Of a stretch of DNA of 64,000 bases, positions 40,830-49,015 are shown piece after piece. The stretch covers positions 1 to 64,000 of the forward strand of contig NGFH01000009.1 of assembly GCA_002215675.1 (NCBI GenBank). The letters are read 5' to 3'. Source of the stretch: Bacteroidetes bacterium 2013_40CM_41_45. GTDB taxonomy: Bacteria > Bacteroidota > Bacteroidia > AKYH767-A > 2013-40CM-41-45. A program made the translations under genes and the position numbers. The notes below the pieces were generated by a model, which was not told where the DNA came from, did not search any database, and saw only the letters and a list, made by a program, of their open reading frames with translations. Numbering within the stretch: position 1 is the stretch's first letter; each line of letters opens with the position of its first letter.

Positions 40830-41465
40830 CTACCGTTTCCAGCCGGCAGGATTTATTCGCCATTCCTTCAGCACTTCAAGTTCCGATTCTTTAACGTAAT
40901 TTTTTTCTGCTGCTTTTTTTAGCAGCGTATCGTAACTGCATAGTGGGGCAAGTTTGCAATCGGCTGCTTCGAAGCTGTCTTCTGCAGTTTTGAATCCATA
41001 TGTAAAAATGCAAACCATTCCTTTTACAATACATCCTGCATCTCTCAATGCCTGAACTGCTTTAATGCTGCTCTGCCCTGTAGAAACAAGGTCTTCAATA
41101 ACAACAACGCTCTGTCCTGCTTTCACTTCGCCCTCAATAAGATTTTCCATGCCGTGGTCTTTTGCTTTGGGACGAACGTAAACGAAAGGAAGCTTCAATG
41201 CTTCTGAAACTAATGCACCTTGTGCGATGGCGGCAGTAGCCACGGCTGCAACAACATCGGGGATGCCGAATTCCTGCTCAATCTTTTTTACAAGAGAGCG
41301 GCAGATGTAATTTCTTATTTCAGGATGAGACAATGTTATCCGGTTGTCGCAATAGATGGGCGATTTCCATCCCGAAGCCCAGGTAAATGGCTGCGAAGGC
41401 TGGAGCTTTACCGCTTTAATTTGCAGCAGGAATTCCGCTACTTTTAACGCCACTTCGTCTTCCAT
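40830..41465 (-). CDS. pyrE: Orotate phosphoribosyltransferase
   Basis: 211 residues, full length. PRPP-binding loop VVVIEDLVSTGQSS, FVYVRPKAKDHGMENLIEG and SGWKSPIYCDNRI at the start. Converts orotate and PRPP to OMP in pyrimidine synthesis. The ATG (41463-41465) overlaps the ATG of the divergent NUDIX gene within the palindrome CATG, so there is no intergenic space for promoters. Confidence 0.97.
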   Translation of the reverse strand: MEDEVALKVAEFLLQIKAVKLQPSQPFTWASGWKSPIYCDNRITLSHPEIRNYICRSLVKKIEQEFGIPDVVAAVATAAIAQGALVSEALKLPFVYVRPKAKDHGMENLIEGEVKAGQSVVVIEDLVSTGQSSIKAVQALRDAGCIVKGMVCIFTYGFKTAEDSFEAADCKLAPLCSYDTLLKKAAEKNYVKESELEVLKEWRINPAGWKR

Positions 41466-41958
41466 GTCCGGTCAAAAATATAAAGTTTTTATCAACGACA
41501 ACGTAGTTTGCTTTGATGATGATTCATCGTTCAGGGAATTCTGCAGCCGATTTACAATAGTGGAGGCAGCAGGCGGGCTAGTGAAAAATAATTTTGGTGA
41601 GTATCTTTTTATTTACAGGCGCGGCAAATGGGATTTGCCCAAAGGAAAGGCAGATGACGATGAAACGGGAGAAGACACCGCCCTGCGCGAGGTGAGAGAA
41701 GAATGCGGCTTGAACGATTTGAAAATAATCAGTGAGCTGCCTTCAACGTACCATTCATTTCCTGAAAAAGGAAAAAATATTCTCAAACACACCAGATGGT
41801 TTCTGATGACAACAAAACAAGCTGAAGTTGTTCTTCAGACAGAAGAAGATATAGAAGCGCACCGTTGGCTGAAGAAGGAAGAGATTTTTTCCTTCATTAA
41901 AGGAAAGACATACGCCTCGCTTGTGGAGATGCTAAAGGAAACGGAACTCCTGTTGTGA
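41464..41958 (+). CDS. NUDIX hydrolase
   Basis: 164 residues. Perfect NUDIX box: GKADDDETGEDTALREVREE followed by CGL. N-terminal part FINDNVVCFDDD and a core IVEAAGGLVKNNFGEYLFIYRRGKWDLPKG split across the strands resemble diadenosine-polyphosphate or 8-oxo-dGTP type enzymes; substrate unknown. Start codon shares CATG with pyrE on the other strand. Its promoter must lie inside pyrE. Confidence 0.92.
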   Translation: MSGQKYKVFINDNVVCFDDDSSFREFCSRFTIVEAAGGLVKNNFGEYLFIYRRGKWDLPKGKADDDETGEDTALREVREECGLNDLKIISELPSTYHSFPEKGKNILKHTRWFLMTTKQAEVVLQTEEDIEAHRWLKKEEIFSFIKGKTYASLVEMLKETELLL

Positions 41959-41967
41959 AGGAGTAAG

Positions 41968-43479
41968 TTACTCTTTCACAAACTTTCCTACGCGGCAGGA
42001 TTTATCTGCGGTAATTTTAACAATGTACATTCCGGGAGCGAGTTTTGTAATATCAATTATTGGCTGGTGGCTGTTAGCAAATAGCTGTTGGCCAAAAACT
42101 TTTTCTCCTATGGCATTGTAAATATCTATGTTTTGGATTTCAGATGTAATATTTGGAATTTCTATTTGAGTCGTGGCCGGGTTAGGATAAATATCAAGAC
42201 GTTCGACCGAAGATTGGTTTTCCGAAATGCCTGTGGGATAATCAAAGCAAATCATCAAGAGAGGATGCAAGGCAAGATTAGAATGGTCGCTCGAAGCAAA
42301 CATCAAGCTCCTGTAATATGTTTCATTCACAAGCCGCAGCATGAATCCGAAACTCTGCGCAGGATTATTCACCATATCCTGTACCAATGCTGTTACATTA
42401 ATATTAAGATAATCTTGTGTTGAGGATGTACTGGCAGGCAGGTTTACTTCGTTTTGATTTGTAATGGTGGGTTGCGTGTTCCAGGTCACTGTTGATTCAT
42501 CCCATGTTGAAGTGATGCGCTGAAGCAAGCCATCGTTAAGACCGCTTAATTGTGAATGACCCGGGTTACCGCTGGCTGGATTCGGGTTGTGGAATAAAGA
42601 AAGAAATGCGCTTGTTATTTGCGCTGATGGAGGGATACTGCTTAAATCAAACTGCACCAGCCCTCTTTCGTTCGATGGGTTTCCGCTGTTGGTCCATGCA
42701 ATGGCGGCAAGTTCATCTGCAGCGCCAAAGTTCATATTATCGTACCCGCAGGGGACACAATCTGCAATGATGGCATCCTTACCTCCGCACATACCGGTGC
42801 CCGGTTTAAACGACAAACAGGTAGCTGCTGCTGATGGAAGGAAAGTAACTAAAAGCTGAGGATGCAGAGCTGCATTAGGATAGTCGCTCGAGGCGAAAAG
42901 CAGAGATCTGTAATATGTTTCAGTCACCTCCCGCAGCATGAATCCGAAACTTTGCGCAGGGTTGTTCACCATATCCTGCACCAATGCCGTGACATCAATA
43001 TTGATATAATCCTGCGTGCTGGACGTGCTTGCCGGCAGTGTCACTTCGTTTTGGTTTGTAATGGTGGGTTGCGTGTTCCATGTCACCGTTTGCTCATCCC
43101 ATGTCGAAGTAATTCGCTGAAGCAACGCATCGTTAGGACCGCTTAATTGTGAATGACCCGGGTTGCCGCTCGCTGGATTCGGATTATGAAATAATGAGAG
43201 CTGTGCGCTGACGATAATTGAGGATTGGGGAATTGCGCTTAAATCAAATTGTATTAATCCTCTTTCGTTCGAAGGATTTCCGCTGTTGGTCCATGCAATG
43301 GCAGCAAGCTCATCGGCAGCGCCAAAGTTCATATTATCGTATCCGCAGGGAACGCAATCGGCTATAATAGCATCCTTGCCTGAGCAGGCATCCTGCTTTA
43401 GATCGAGTGTAATCTGCGCAAAGCCATTATTAAGAATAAGAATCAATAACAGTGCGAATAAAGCAGTAGTTTTTTTCAT
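41968..43479 (-). CDS. DNRLRE-domain protein with duplicated domain and T9SS sorting domain
   Basis: 503 residues. Signal peptide ending GFA-QI. Two nearly identical DNRLRE domains (about 28-215 and 228-410), each starting with GKDAIIADCVPCGYDNMNFG and containing ERGLxQFDLSxIP and TSTWDExTVTWNTQPTITNQ. The copies are also nearly identical in DNA (about 570 bp), a recent tandem duplication. A type A T9SS C-terminal domain closes it (LDIYPNPATTQIEIPN, KLAPGMYIVKI). A surface protein, probably adhesive or part of extracellular matrix. Confidence 0.92.
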   Translation of the reverse strand: MKKTTALFALLLILILNNGFAQITLDLKQDACSGKDAIIADCVPCGYDNMNFGAADELAAIAWTNSGNPSNERGLIQFDLSAIPQSSIIVSAQLSLFHNPNPASGNPGHSQLSGPNDALLQRITSTWDEQTVTWNTQPTITNQNEVTLPASTSSTQDYINIDVTALVQDMVNNPAQSFGFMLREVTETYYRSLLFASSDYPNAALHPQLLVTFLPSAAATCLSFKPGTGMCGGKDAIIADCVPCGYDNMNFGAADELAAIAWTNSGNPSNERGLVQFDLSSIPPSAQITSAFLSLFHNPNPASGNPGHSQLSGLNDGLLQRITSTWDESTVTWNTQPTITNQNEVNLPASTSSTQDYLNINVTALVQDMVNNPAQSFGFMLRLVNETYYRSLMFASSDHSNLALHPLLMICFDYPTGISENQSSVERLDIYPNPATTQIEIPNITSEIQNIDIYNAIGEKVFGQQLFANSHQPIIDITKLAPGMYIVKITADKSCRVGKFVKE

Positions 43480-43525
43480 GGTTTTTAATAAAAAAATAGT
43501 ACAAATTAATGTTTAATGGCAGCGG

Positions 43526-43556
43526 CAAACATAAGTAAATCAATGTATTGAGTCAA
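43526..43556 (-). promoter_or_regulatory. Housekeeping-type promoter of the DNRLRE gene
   Basis: Minus strand: TTG (43556-43554), 20 bases, perfect -7 box TATGTTTG (43533-43526). The -33/-7 arrangement is the classic Bacteroidota one and lacks the ATCGAAAA octamer. Confidence 0.55.
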
Positions 43557-43671
43557 TACTCCAAAAGGTTGAATTTATAAGATATAAATATGAAAGCCCA
43601 ATCTTTAGGTTGATTCAAAAGCGAGTCTGTCAACATATAGGGAACCTATTTAAAGATAGGAAAAATGTTTG

Positions 43672-43679
43672 TAGGTTTG
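43672..43679 (+). promoter_or_regulatory. Candidate -7 box of the mgtC-like gene
   Basis: TAGGTTTG, a perfect TAnnTTTG box 26 bases upstream of the ATG at 43706. No octamer. Confidence 0.45.
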
Positions 43680-43705
43680 GGGGAAGCAAAATAAATCATA
43701 AGCAT

Positions 43706-44341
43706 ATGGAATTTTCGCAAATCGATTTAATTAAAATTCTTCTTTCATTACTGATTGGAGGCATGATAGGAGCAGAACGAGAGTTCAGGAATAAATCTGC
43801 CGGTTTCCGGACTATAATTCTTATTACCCTGGGTTCTACATTGTTTACTATTCTCTCTTACCACATAGGAATGGGCACTGCGCCCGAACGAATTGCTTCA
43901 AACATTGTGGTAGGTGTTGGGTTCCTCGGAGCGGGAGTTATTTTTAAGACCGAGCATCGTGTTAACGGACTTACCACTGCGTCTGCAATCTGGATTGCAG
44001 CTGCGCTGGGAATGGGTATCGGAAGCGGTTATTATGCAATCAGTTTTTTTACAACAGTACTGGTTCTGTGTATTCTTTACGGATTCACCCTGATGGAAAA
44101 ATATATTGACAGTGCCCACCAGTCACGCAATTATGAAATTGTGTGCCATTACAACCACGAAACGCTCAACCATTATGAAGCGCTTTTCAAAGAGCATCAC
44201 CTTAAATTTCAAAGAATAAAACAAAGTAAAAAAGGCGACTTAATTTCGGGCTCTTGGAACGTCCATGGCTCGGCCAACAATCACGAAAAGCTGGTGAGTG
44301 TTCTTTTAAAAGATGAACGCATTACCGAATTTGAATTTTAA
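43706..44341 (+). CDS. MgtC/SapB family membrane protein
   Basis: 211 residues from the ATG at 43706 (a longer frame lacks support). Four membrane helices with the family stretch GGMIGAEREFRNKSAGFRT and GVGFLGAGVIFKTEHRVNGL, TTASAIWIAAALGMGIG. A short cytoplasmic ACT-like tail follows. MgtC proteins are tied to growth at low Mg2+ and to ATP synthase control in Salmonella; here the role is open. Convergent with the phosphoesterase gene (9-nt gap). Confidence 0.92.
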   Translation: MEFSQIDLIKILLSLLIGGMIGAEREFRNKSAGFRTIILITLGSTLFTILSYHIGMGTAPERIASNIVVGVGFLGAGVIFKTEHRVNGLTTASAIWIAAALGMGIGSGYYAISFFTTVLVLCILYGFTLMEKYIDSAHQSRNYEIVCHYNHETLNHYEALFKEHHLKFQRIKQSKKGDLISGSWNVHGSANNHEKLVSVLLKDERITEFEF

Positions 44342-44350
44342 AAGCGTTCG

Positions 44351-45610
44351 CTAAGCCAACTCCCGCTTCAATTCAAACACGGTAATCTCCGGAAGTATTC
44401 CCACTCTGCCGGGATAACCGATAAAGCCCAGTCCGCGGTTAACATACAACCGCTGCGATTTATTCTGATATAAGTCCATCCATTCTTTGTAGACATATTG
44501 CACGGGGCTCCACCGGAAACCGGGAATATCAACTCCGAACTGCATGCCGTGCGTGTGTCCTGAAAGTGTTAGGTCCAGGTATTGATACGTGGAAGTAATT
44601 TCAGCATTCCAGTGCGATGGGTCGTGTGAAAGTAAAATATTGAAAGGTTGCTTTTCAAAATTCTGCACAGCATCTTTCATGTTGCCGTATTTCTTAAAGC
44701 GCAAGTTTTTGCTCCAGTTCTCTACACCCACCAACCCCAAGCGCGAGTTGTTTCGTTCAATATATGTATGTGAATTGTTCAGCATTTTCCAGCCAAACTG
44801 CTTTTGAAGATTTTTAAGTGACTGGAGATTTTGTTTTTTCTCCTCAAGAGAATCCCAGTGAACGTAATCACCATAGTCATGATTGCCAAGGATAGAATAT
44901 ACGCCCATGGGCGCTTTTATTCTTTCGAAGATGCGGCCGAATTCTTCCGCCTCGGTACTCCGGTCATTCACCAAATCACCTGTGAAAAATATCAGGTCAG
45001 CGCCCTGGTCAAGAGAAAGTGAGACGGCATTTTCCAGGTATTTACTTCCGGCAAAACTTCCCGAGTGAATATCAGAAAGCTGGATGATTTTTATTCCATC
45101 TAAACCCTCGGGCAATTCAGGAAAAGCGAGTGAAACTTTCCTGACGCGAATATCATAAGCGCCCCTCGCCATGCCATACAACAGCGAAATAAACTGTACG
45201 CCGGCAATTGCCGCACCTACCTGGGTAAAAAATTTAATACGCGAAATATTCGGTAACGTAGAGGCAACTTCGGGTTTTGAAGAAAATTTATCTGCTATAA
45301 ATTCATACACAAACCGCACAGCACGGATTACATCATCAAGAAGTAAAAAAACAACAATAAAAAGCTTGGAAATATAGATGACCGCAATAACAGCAAAAGG
45401 ATATATCTTTAACGGACGATACCACAAATTCCATTTTGTGGTGGCTGCAGCCAATATAAAAATGAGAGCAATTACAGGTATGCTCCAATATAAAATGTAC
45501 CAGAGATTTCTTCCTGCGCCCTTCGAAGGAAACAAAAGTTTAAATCCCTGGAAGACATAAAAATCAATGATAAGAAGAACTGCGAATATGATGAGTGCAC
45601 GTAAAAACAT
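44351..45610 (-). CDS. Membrane-anchored metallophosphoesterase (YkuE-like)
   Basis: 419 residues. Three or four N-terminal membrane helices (about 1-100), another near 135-155, then a calcineurin-like domain with all metal motifs: LSDIHSGSF, FTGDLVND, LGNHDYGDY, LLSHDPSHW, LSGHTHGMQFG. Substrate unknown; YkuE-type enzymes act at the outer face of the membrane. Followed by pdxH (upstream on the same strand, 40-bp gap). Confidence 0.92.
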   Translation of the reverse strand: MFLRALIIFAVLLIIDFYVFQGFKLLFPSKGAGRNLWYILYWSIPVIALIFILAAATTKWNLWYRPLKIYPFAVIAVIYISKLFIVVFLLLDDVIRAVRFVYEFIADKFSSKPEVASTLPNISRIKFFTQVGAAIAGVQFISLLYGMARGAYDIRVRKVSLAFPELPEGLDGIKIIQLSDIHSGSFAGSKYLENAVSLSLDQGADLIFFTGDLVNDRSTEAEEFGRIFERIKAPMGVYSILGNHDYGDYVHWDSLEEKKQNLQSLKNLQKQFGWKMLNNSHTYIERNNSRLGLVGVENWSKNLRFKKYGNMKDAVQNFEKQPFNILLSHDPSHWNAEITSTYQYLDLTLSGHTHGMQFGVDIPGFRWSPVQYVYKEWMDLYQNKSQRLYVNRGLGFIGYPGRVGILPEITVFELKRELA

Positions 45611-45650
45611 TTTTAATTTTGCTTTAAGCTTTAGAAACTGAATTTAATTT

Positions 45651-46298
45651 TTATGGAAAAAGGCGGAATATCTTCCACATATTTCCTTTAATCTTTTTGT
45701 AAACAATCCTGTCGTGCAGGCGGCTTGTTCTGCCTTGCCAGAACTCAAAATAAGTTGGCACAATTCTAAATCCTCCCCAGTGCGAAGGCCTGGGGATTTT
45801 TTTACCTGCAAATTTTTTTTCAAAAAATTTATAACGTTCTTCGAGCGCTTTCCTACCGGCAAGCACCTGACTTTGTTCAGAGGCCATAGCGCCCAGTTGG
45901 CTTTCGCGCGGTCGGCTGCTGAAATATTGGTCTGATTCGGCAGCCGGTATTTTTTCAGCCCGTCCTTCAATACGAACCTGCTTATGAATCTCCGGCCAGT
46001 AAAAAACCATATAGGCAGATTTACTTTGTATGAGCTCTGCAGATTTTTTGCTTTTGTAATTGGTAAAAAAAACAAGACCCTTTGCGTTATAACCCTTGAG
46101 CAAAACAATCCGCGCGGACGGATTTCCATTCTTGTCGCATGTGGCAAGAGTTAATGCGGTTGGATCCGGACTTTTCTCAATCGCCATTTTCATCCACAAA
46201 TCAAACAGCGCCAGGGGCGAGGAGGGAAGATTTTTTTCATCAAGAACTTCTTCTCTCATGTTACTCCTCAAGTGGTGAATTTTCCTCACTGATTTCAT
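45651..46298 (-). CDS. pdxH: Pyridoxamine 5'-phosphate oxidase
   Basis: 215 residues, normal length. FMN-binding split barrel: ARIVLLKGYNAKGLVFFTNY, KSAELIQSKSAYMVFYWPEI, QVRIEGRAEKI, SRPRESQLGAMASEQS and the C-terminal EFWQGRTSRLHDRIVY with catalytic Arg/His, ending WKIFRLFP. Makes pyridoxal phosphate from PNP/PMP. Start uncertain by up to 13 residues (second Met at 46259). Confidence 0.95.
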   Translation of the reverse strand: MKSVRKIHHLRSNMREEVLDEKNLPSSPLALFDLWMKMAIEKSPDPTALTLATCDKNGNPSARIVLLKGYNAKGLVFFTNYKSKKSAELIQSKSAYMVFYWPEIHKQVRIEGRAEKIPAAESDQYFSSRPRESQLGAMASEQSQVLAGRKALEERYKFFEKKFAGKKIPRPSHWGGFRIVPTYFEFWQGRTSRLHDRIVYKKIKGNMWKIFRLFP

Positions 46299-46332
46299 CT
46301 GAAACTTTTTTTTATTTTAAGGACAGATGGAG

Positions 46333-46376
46333 CCTGCATGATTTTATTTCTATTTGTATCAATTGTATCATGCAGG
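46333..46376. repeat. Inverted repeat between bcp and pdxH
   Basis: CCTGCATGAT and its exact complement ATCATGCAGG separated by 24 bases that contain a smaller palindrome (ATCAATTGTAT). No T-run, so more likely an operator or RNA structure than a terminator; it begins 2 bases after the bcp stop. Confidence 0.6.
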
Positions 46377-46378
46377 AT

Positions 46379-46846
46379 TCATCCGTTTAAAATTTGCTTC
46401 GCATGAGCATCGCTGTCCACATCAGTAATAATTCTTTCAATAAATCCTTTCTCATCAATGATGTAAGTTATTCTGTGAATTCCATCATACGTTCTTCCAA
46501 AAAGTATCTTTTCACCATAAACATCATAATCATTAACCACTTTTTTTTCAATATCAGCTCCAAGCTTAAAAGGAAGTCCGAATTTTTTTTCAAACTTTTT
46601 ATGCGATTTCACAGTATCATTACTTACGCCGATAACCTCATAGCCATTTCGTTTTAATTTGGAATAATTGTCACGGAGGTTGCACGACTCGACTGTGCAG
46701 GTGGCTGTATCGTCTTTAGGGTAGAAGTAAAGGACAACTTTTTTGCCCTTAAAATCAGACAGGTGAATCGTGTTATTATCCTGGTCCCGAATTTCAAAAT
46801 CTGGGGCTTTATCTCCGGGCTTCAGTTTTGGGATTCGTTTCAACAT
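46379..46846 (-). CDS. bcp: Peroxiredoxin, BCP/PrxQ type
   Basis: 155 residues from the Met at 46846 (an in-frame Met 16 codons upstream adds a basic extension). Motifs: KPGDKAPDFEIRDQDNNTIH, VVLYFYPKDDTATCTVESCN with the peroxidatic Cys and a second Cys five residues later as in atypical 2-Cys PrxQ, and GRTYDGIHRITYIIDEKG. The usual TPGCT is TATCT, so the conserved Pro is lost. Thiol-dependent reduction of hydroperoxides. Confidence 0.93.
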   Translation of the reverse strand: MLKRIPKLKPGDKAPDFEIRDQDNNTIHLSDFKGKKVVLYFYPKDDTATCTVESCNLRDNYSKLKRNGYEVIGVSNDTVKSHKKFEKKFGLPFKLGADIEKKVVNDYDVYGEKILFGRTYDGIHRITYIIDEKGFIERIITDVDSDAHAKQILNG

Positions 46847-47052
46847 ATTTTTTGAGGCTGTTTTTGTGATTTTATGCACTAATTTTTTCAGCACGGAATT
46901 TGATGTAAGATTTCTGCCATTTAATAATGAACAAACAGAAAAACAAGTTGTAAAACTAACACAAAAAAATCCGACTCTATCTTCTAACCGTAAATTAAAT
47001 TAAGTTTCATAATCCGCTCACAAAACAAAAATTAAATTTAAAAATTACTGCT

Positions 47053-47616
47053 ATGAAAAACGGAATCGTTAAACCTACAATGGGAAAGCTGCTTATCTCT
47101 GAACCGTTTATGATGGATTCTTATTTCCAGCGTTCGGTGGTGTTACTTACGGAGCATGGCAATGAAGGAACTATTGGTTTCATTCTTAATAAACAAACCA
47201 ATGTATTAGTGTGCGATGTGTTGAATGGTTTTCCTGAAACAGATTTACCGCTTTATTTTGGCGGACCGGTTCAAACAGACACCATCCATTTTCTGCACAC
47301 GCTTGGAGCGTCATTGGAAGGAAGCAAAGAAGTGATGAAGGGTATTTATTGGGGCGGTAATCTTGAGCAGCTTAAATACATGGTCGAGAAAAAAATGGTA
47401 TCGCAGAACGATATTAAATTCTTTGCAGGATATTCCGGTTGGGACCCGAATCAGCTTAAGCAGGAATTAAAACATCATACGTGGTTGCTTTATGAATGCT
47501 CTAAAAAGCTGGCATTCATAGAGGATCCGCAAAAACTTTGGGGAACAGTATTAAAAACCATGGGCAGCGATTACGCGATTATGGCAAACTTCCCGGTTGA
47601 CCCATCGCTGAACTGA
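47053..47616 (+). CDS. yqgE: YqgE/AlgH family protein
   Basis: 187 residues: GKLLISEPFMMDSYFQRSVV, LLTEHGNEGTIGFILNK, YFGGPVQTDTIHFLHTLG, FAGYSGWDPNQLKQEL. A conserved cytosolic family (UPF0301) without a proven biochemical role. Followed by a terminator and tRNA-Pro. Confidence 0.95.
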   Translation: MKNGIVKPTMGKLLISEPFMMDSYFQRSVVLLTEHGNEGTIGFILNKQTNVLVCDVLNGFPETDLPLYFGGPVQTDTIHFLHTLGASLEGSKEVMKGIYWGGNLEQLKYMVEKKMVSQNDIKFFAGYSGWDPNQLKQELKHHTWLLYECSKKLAFIEDPQKLWGTVLKTMGSDYAIMANFPVDPSLN

Positions 47617-47649
47617 TGTTTACCCTGAACATTTTTTTACATCTTTGCA

Positions 47650-47677
47650 TCCCGCTTTCAAGCGGGATTATTTTTTT
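47650..47677 (+). terminator. Terminator of yqgE
   Basis: Perfect 9-bp stem ATCCCGCTT with AAGCGGGAT, 2-base loop, then TA and seven T, directly in front of the tRNA gene. Confidence 0.9.
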
Positions 47678-47680
47678 GTT

Positions 47681-47755
47681 CGGGGTGTAGCGAAGCCCGG
47701 TTATCGCGCCACGTTCGGGACGTGGAGACCGGCAGTTCGAATCTGCCCACCCCGA
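47681..47755 (+). tRNA. tRNA-Pro (anticodon CGG)
   Basis: 75 nt. Acceptor CGGGGTG with CACCCCG; D stem GCGA/TCGC with the invariant GG; anticodon stem CCACG/CGTGG with loop TTCGGGA (anticodon CGG, codon CCG); five-base variable loop; T stem GGCAG/CTGCC with loop TTCGAAT; discriminator A. CCA is not encoded. Three degenerate copies of its 3' half follow. Confidence 0.95.
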
Positions 47756-47760
47756 CTGGG

Positions 47761-47877
47761 AGACCGTGGCGCTGAAGGCGCCATCACTCTGACAATAAGC
47801 TGGAGACAGTGCCGCTGAAGGCGCCACTACCCCGATAGTAAACAAGAGGCCATGGTGCTGAGACGCCACCACCTCGA
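47761..47877 (+). repeat. Three tandem degenerate copies of the tRNA-Pro 3' half
   Basis: Units begin at 47761, 47804 and 47847, an exact 43-base period. Each unit starts with AGACC/AGACA/AGGCC (the tRNA variable loop is AGACC at 47726), continues with a self-complementary arm (e.g. GTGGCGC, TGAAG, GCGCCAT) where the tRNA has its T arm, and ends CACTCTGA, TACCCCGA or CACCTCGA against the tRNA acceptor end CACCCCGA. The last unit is followed by six T. No protein-coding potential. Confidence 0.75.
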
Positions 47878-47910
47878 CTTTTTTAATTTTGTCTTTAATC
47901 ATATAACCTA

Positions 47911-48561
47911 ATGAAACCAATAATTTTAGTTTACCTGGGGTCATTATCATCTTCACTGTTCTTTTTTTCAAGTCATAGTTTATCCGGCAGTGGATTTGTG
48001 AACAGCGCAAAACAGAAGATACAAGCTGCAGAAATAAATAATTTATTAAAGGAAAATGCAATTCAATCAGGCGATGTAGTTTTTCGCTTAGGGCATGGAT
48101 TTATAAGTGAATCCATGAGAAAATTTTCTTTAAAAGATCCGAGATATTCTCATGCGGGAATTATCAGCGTGGAAAACGGAAAACCTATGGTGTATCATCT
48201 CCTTGGTGGAGAATCGTCAGCCTCTGTGATACAGAAAGAACTCCTTCAAAATTTTTGTTCTCGGTATAAAGCGGCATCATTCGCAGTGTACCGTTCTTCT
48301 CTCACCGATGCCCAGAAAAAAACCGTCGATTCTCTCAATCGCTTTTATTTCCGTATAAAACTTCCGTACGACAGTCAGTTTGATTTAACCACAGACTCGG
48401 CAATGTATTGCACCGAATATGTTTACAAGGTTCTTTCTAAAGCCGGTGGAAAAAATATTTTAATATCTTCGTCAATATTATCAGAACGCGCGTACATTGC
48501 CTGCGATGATATCTATCTTAACCCGGCCATACACAAAGTTTTCAGTTTTAGTTATGAATAA
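47911..48561 (+). CDS. YiiX/YebB-like permuted papain-like amidase
   Basis: 216 residues. A weak N-terminal signal/anchor, then the permuted NlpC/P60 fold: IQSGDVVFRLGHGFISESMR, RYSHAGIISVENGKPMVYHL (catalytic His) and LPYDSQFDLTTDSAMYCTEY with the catalytic Cys in YCTEYVYK. Relatives cleave amide bonds in peptidoglycan or lipids; the substrate is unknown. Overlaps the next gene by 8 nt. Confidence 0.87.
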   Translation: MKPIILVYLGSLSSSLFFFSSHSLSGSGFVNSAKQKIQAAEINNLLKENAIQSGDVVFRLGHGFISESMRKFSLKDPRYSHAGIISVENGKPMVYHLLGGESSASVIQKELLQNFCSRYKAASFAVYRSSLTDAQKKTVDSLNRFYFRIKLPYDSQFDLTTDSAMYCTEYVYKVLSKAGGKNILISSSILSERAYIACDDIYLNPAIHKVFSFSYE

Positions 48562-49006
48562 GCCGTTACCGTTTTTTTTTAATGCACTGTGCCTGCTTTC
48601 CATAATATTTTTTGCAGGATGCTCGCCCGAAAACCCTAAGTCAGTTGCAAACAAATTTTTGACTGCTGCTGCCGAAATGAATTACCAGGAGGCAAAGAAA
48701 TATTCTACACCCTCTACCGGAAAACTTTTAGATATGCTCGCGGGAGCTGAGGCCTACACTCCCGATTCAATAAAGAAAAAGATGATGTCTAATTTCACTA
48801 TTGTTAAGGAATACTCCCGGACAGACACCGCTACCATTGTACTGTATCACCTAAAAAATTCTGACACAGACCAGATACTGAACCTTGTAAAACGAAATGG
48901 GAAATGGCTGGTTAATATTTCTAAGGAGGAATTAAACACTCGCGATGCTGAACCACCTGTCGAAGCTGAAGAAGACCGGTTAGATAGTCTCGCCGGAAGA
49001 AAATGA
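48554..49006 (+). CDS. DUF4878-like lipoprotein
   Basis: 150 residues from the ATG at 48554, which overlaps the amidase stop by 8 nt. Lipoprotein signal (MNKPLPFFFNALCLLSIIFF, lipobox AGC). Body: PKSVANKFLTAAAEMNYQEA, KKYSTPSTGKLLD and LVKRNGKWLVNISKEE, an NTF2-like domain of the DUF4878 type. Translational coupling suggests that it works with the amidase in the envelope. Confidence 0.85.
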   Translation: MNKPLPFFFNALCLLSIIFFAGCSPENPKSVANKFLTAAAEMNYQEAKKYSTPSTGKLLDMLAGAEAYTPDSIKKKMMSNFTIVKEYSRTDTATIVLYHLKNSDTDQILNLVKRNGKWLVNISKEELNTRDAEPPVEAEEDRLDSLAGRK

Positions 49007-49015
49007 CAGGCAATT

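Noticed and set aside
47579-48061. Minus-strand frame of 160 codons across tRNA-Pro
   Set aside because: It reads through a tRNA gene and the repeats; peptides of this kind are well-known false annotations.
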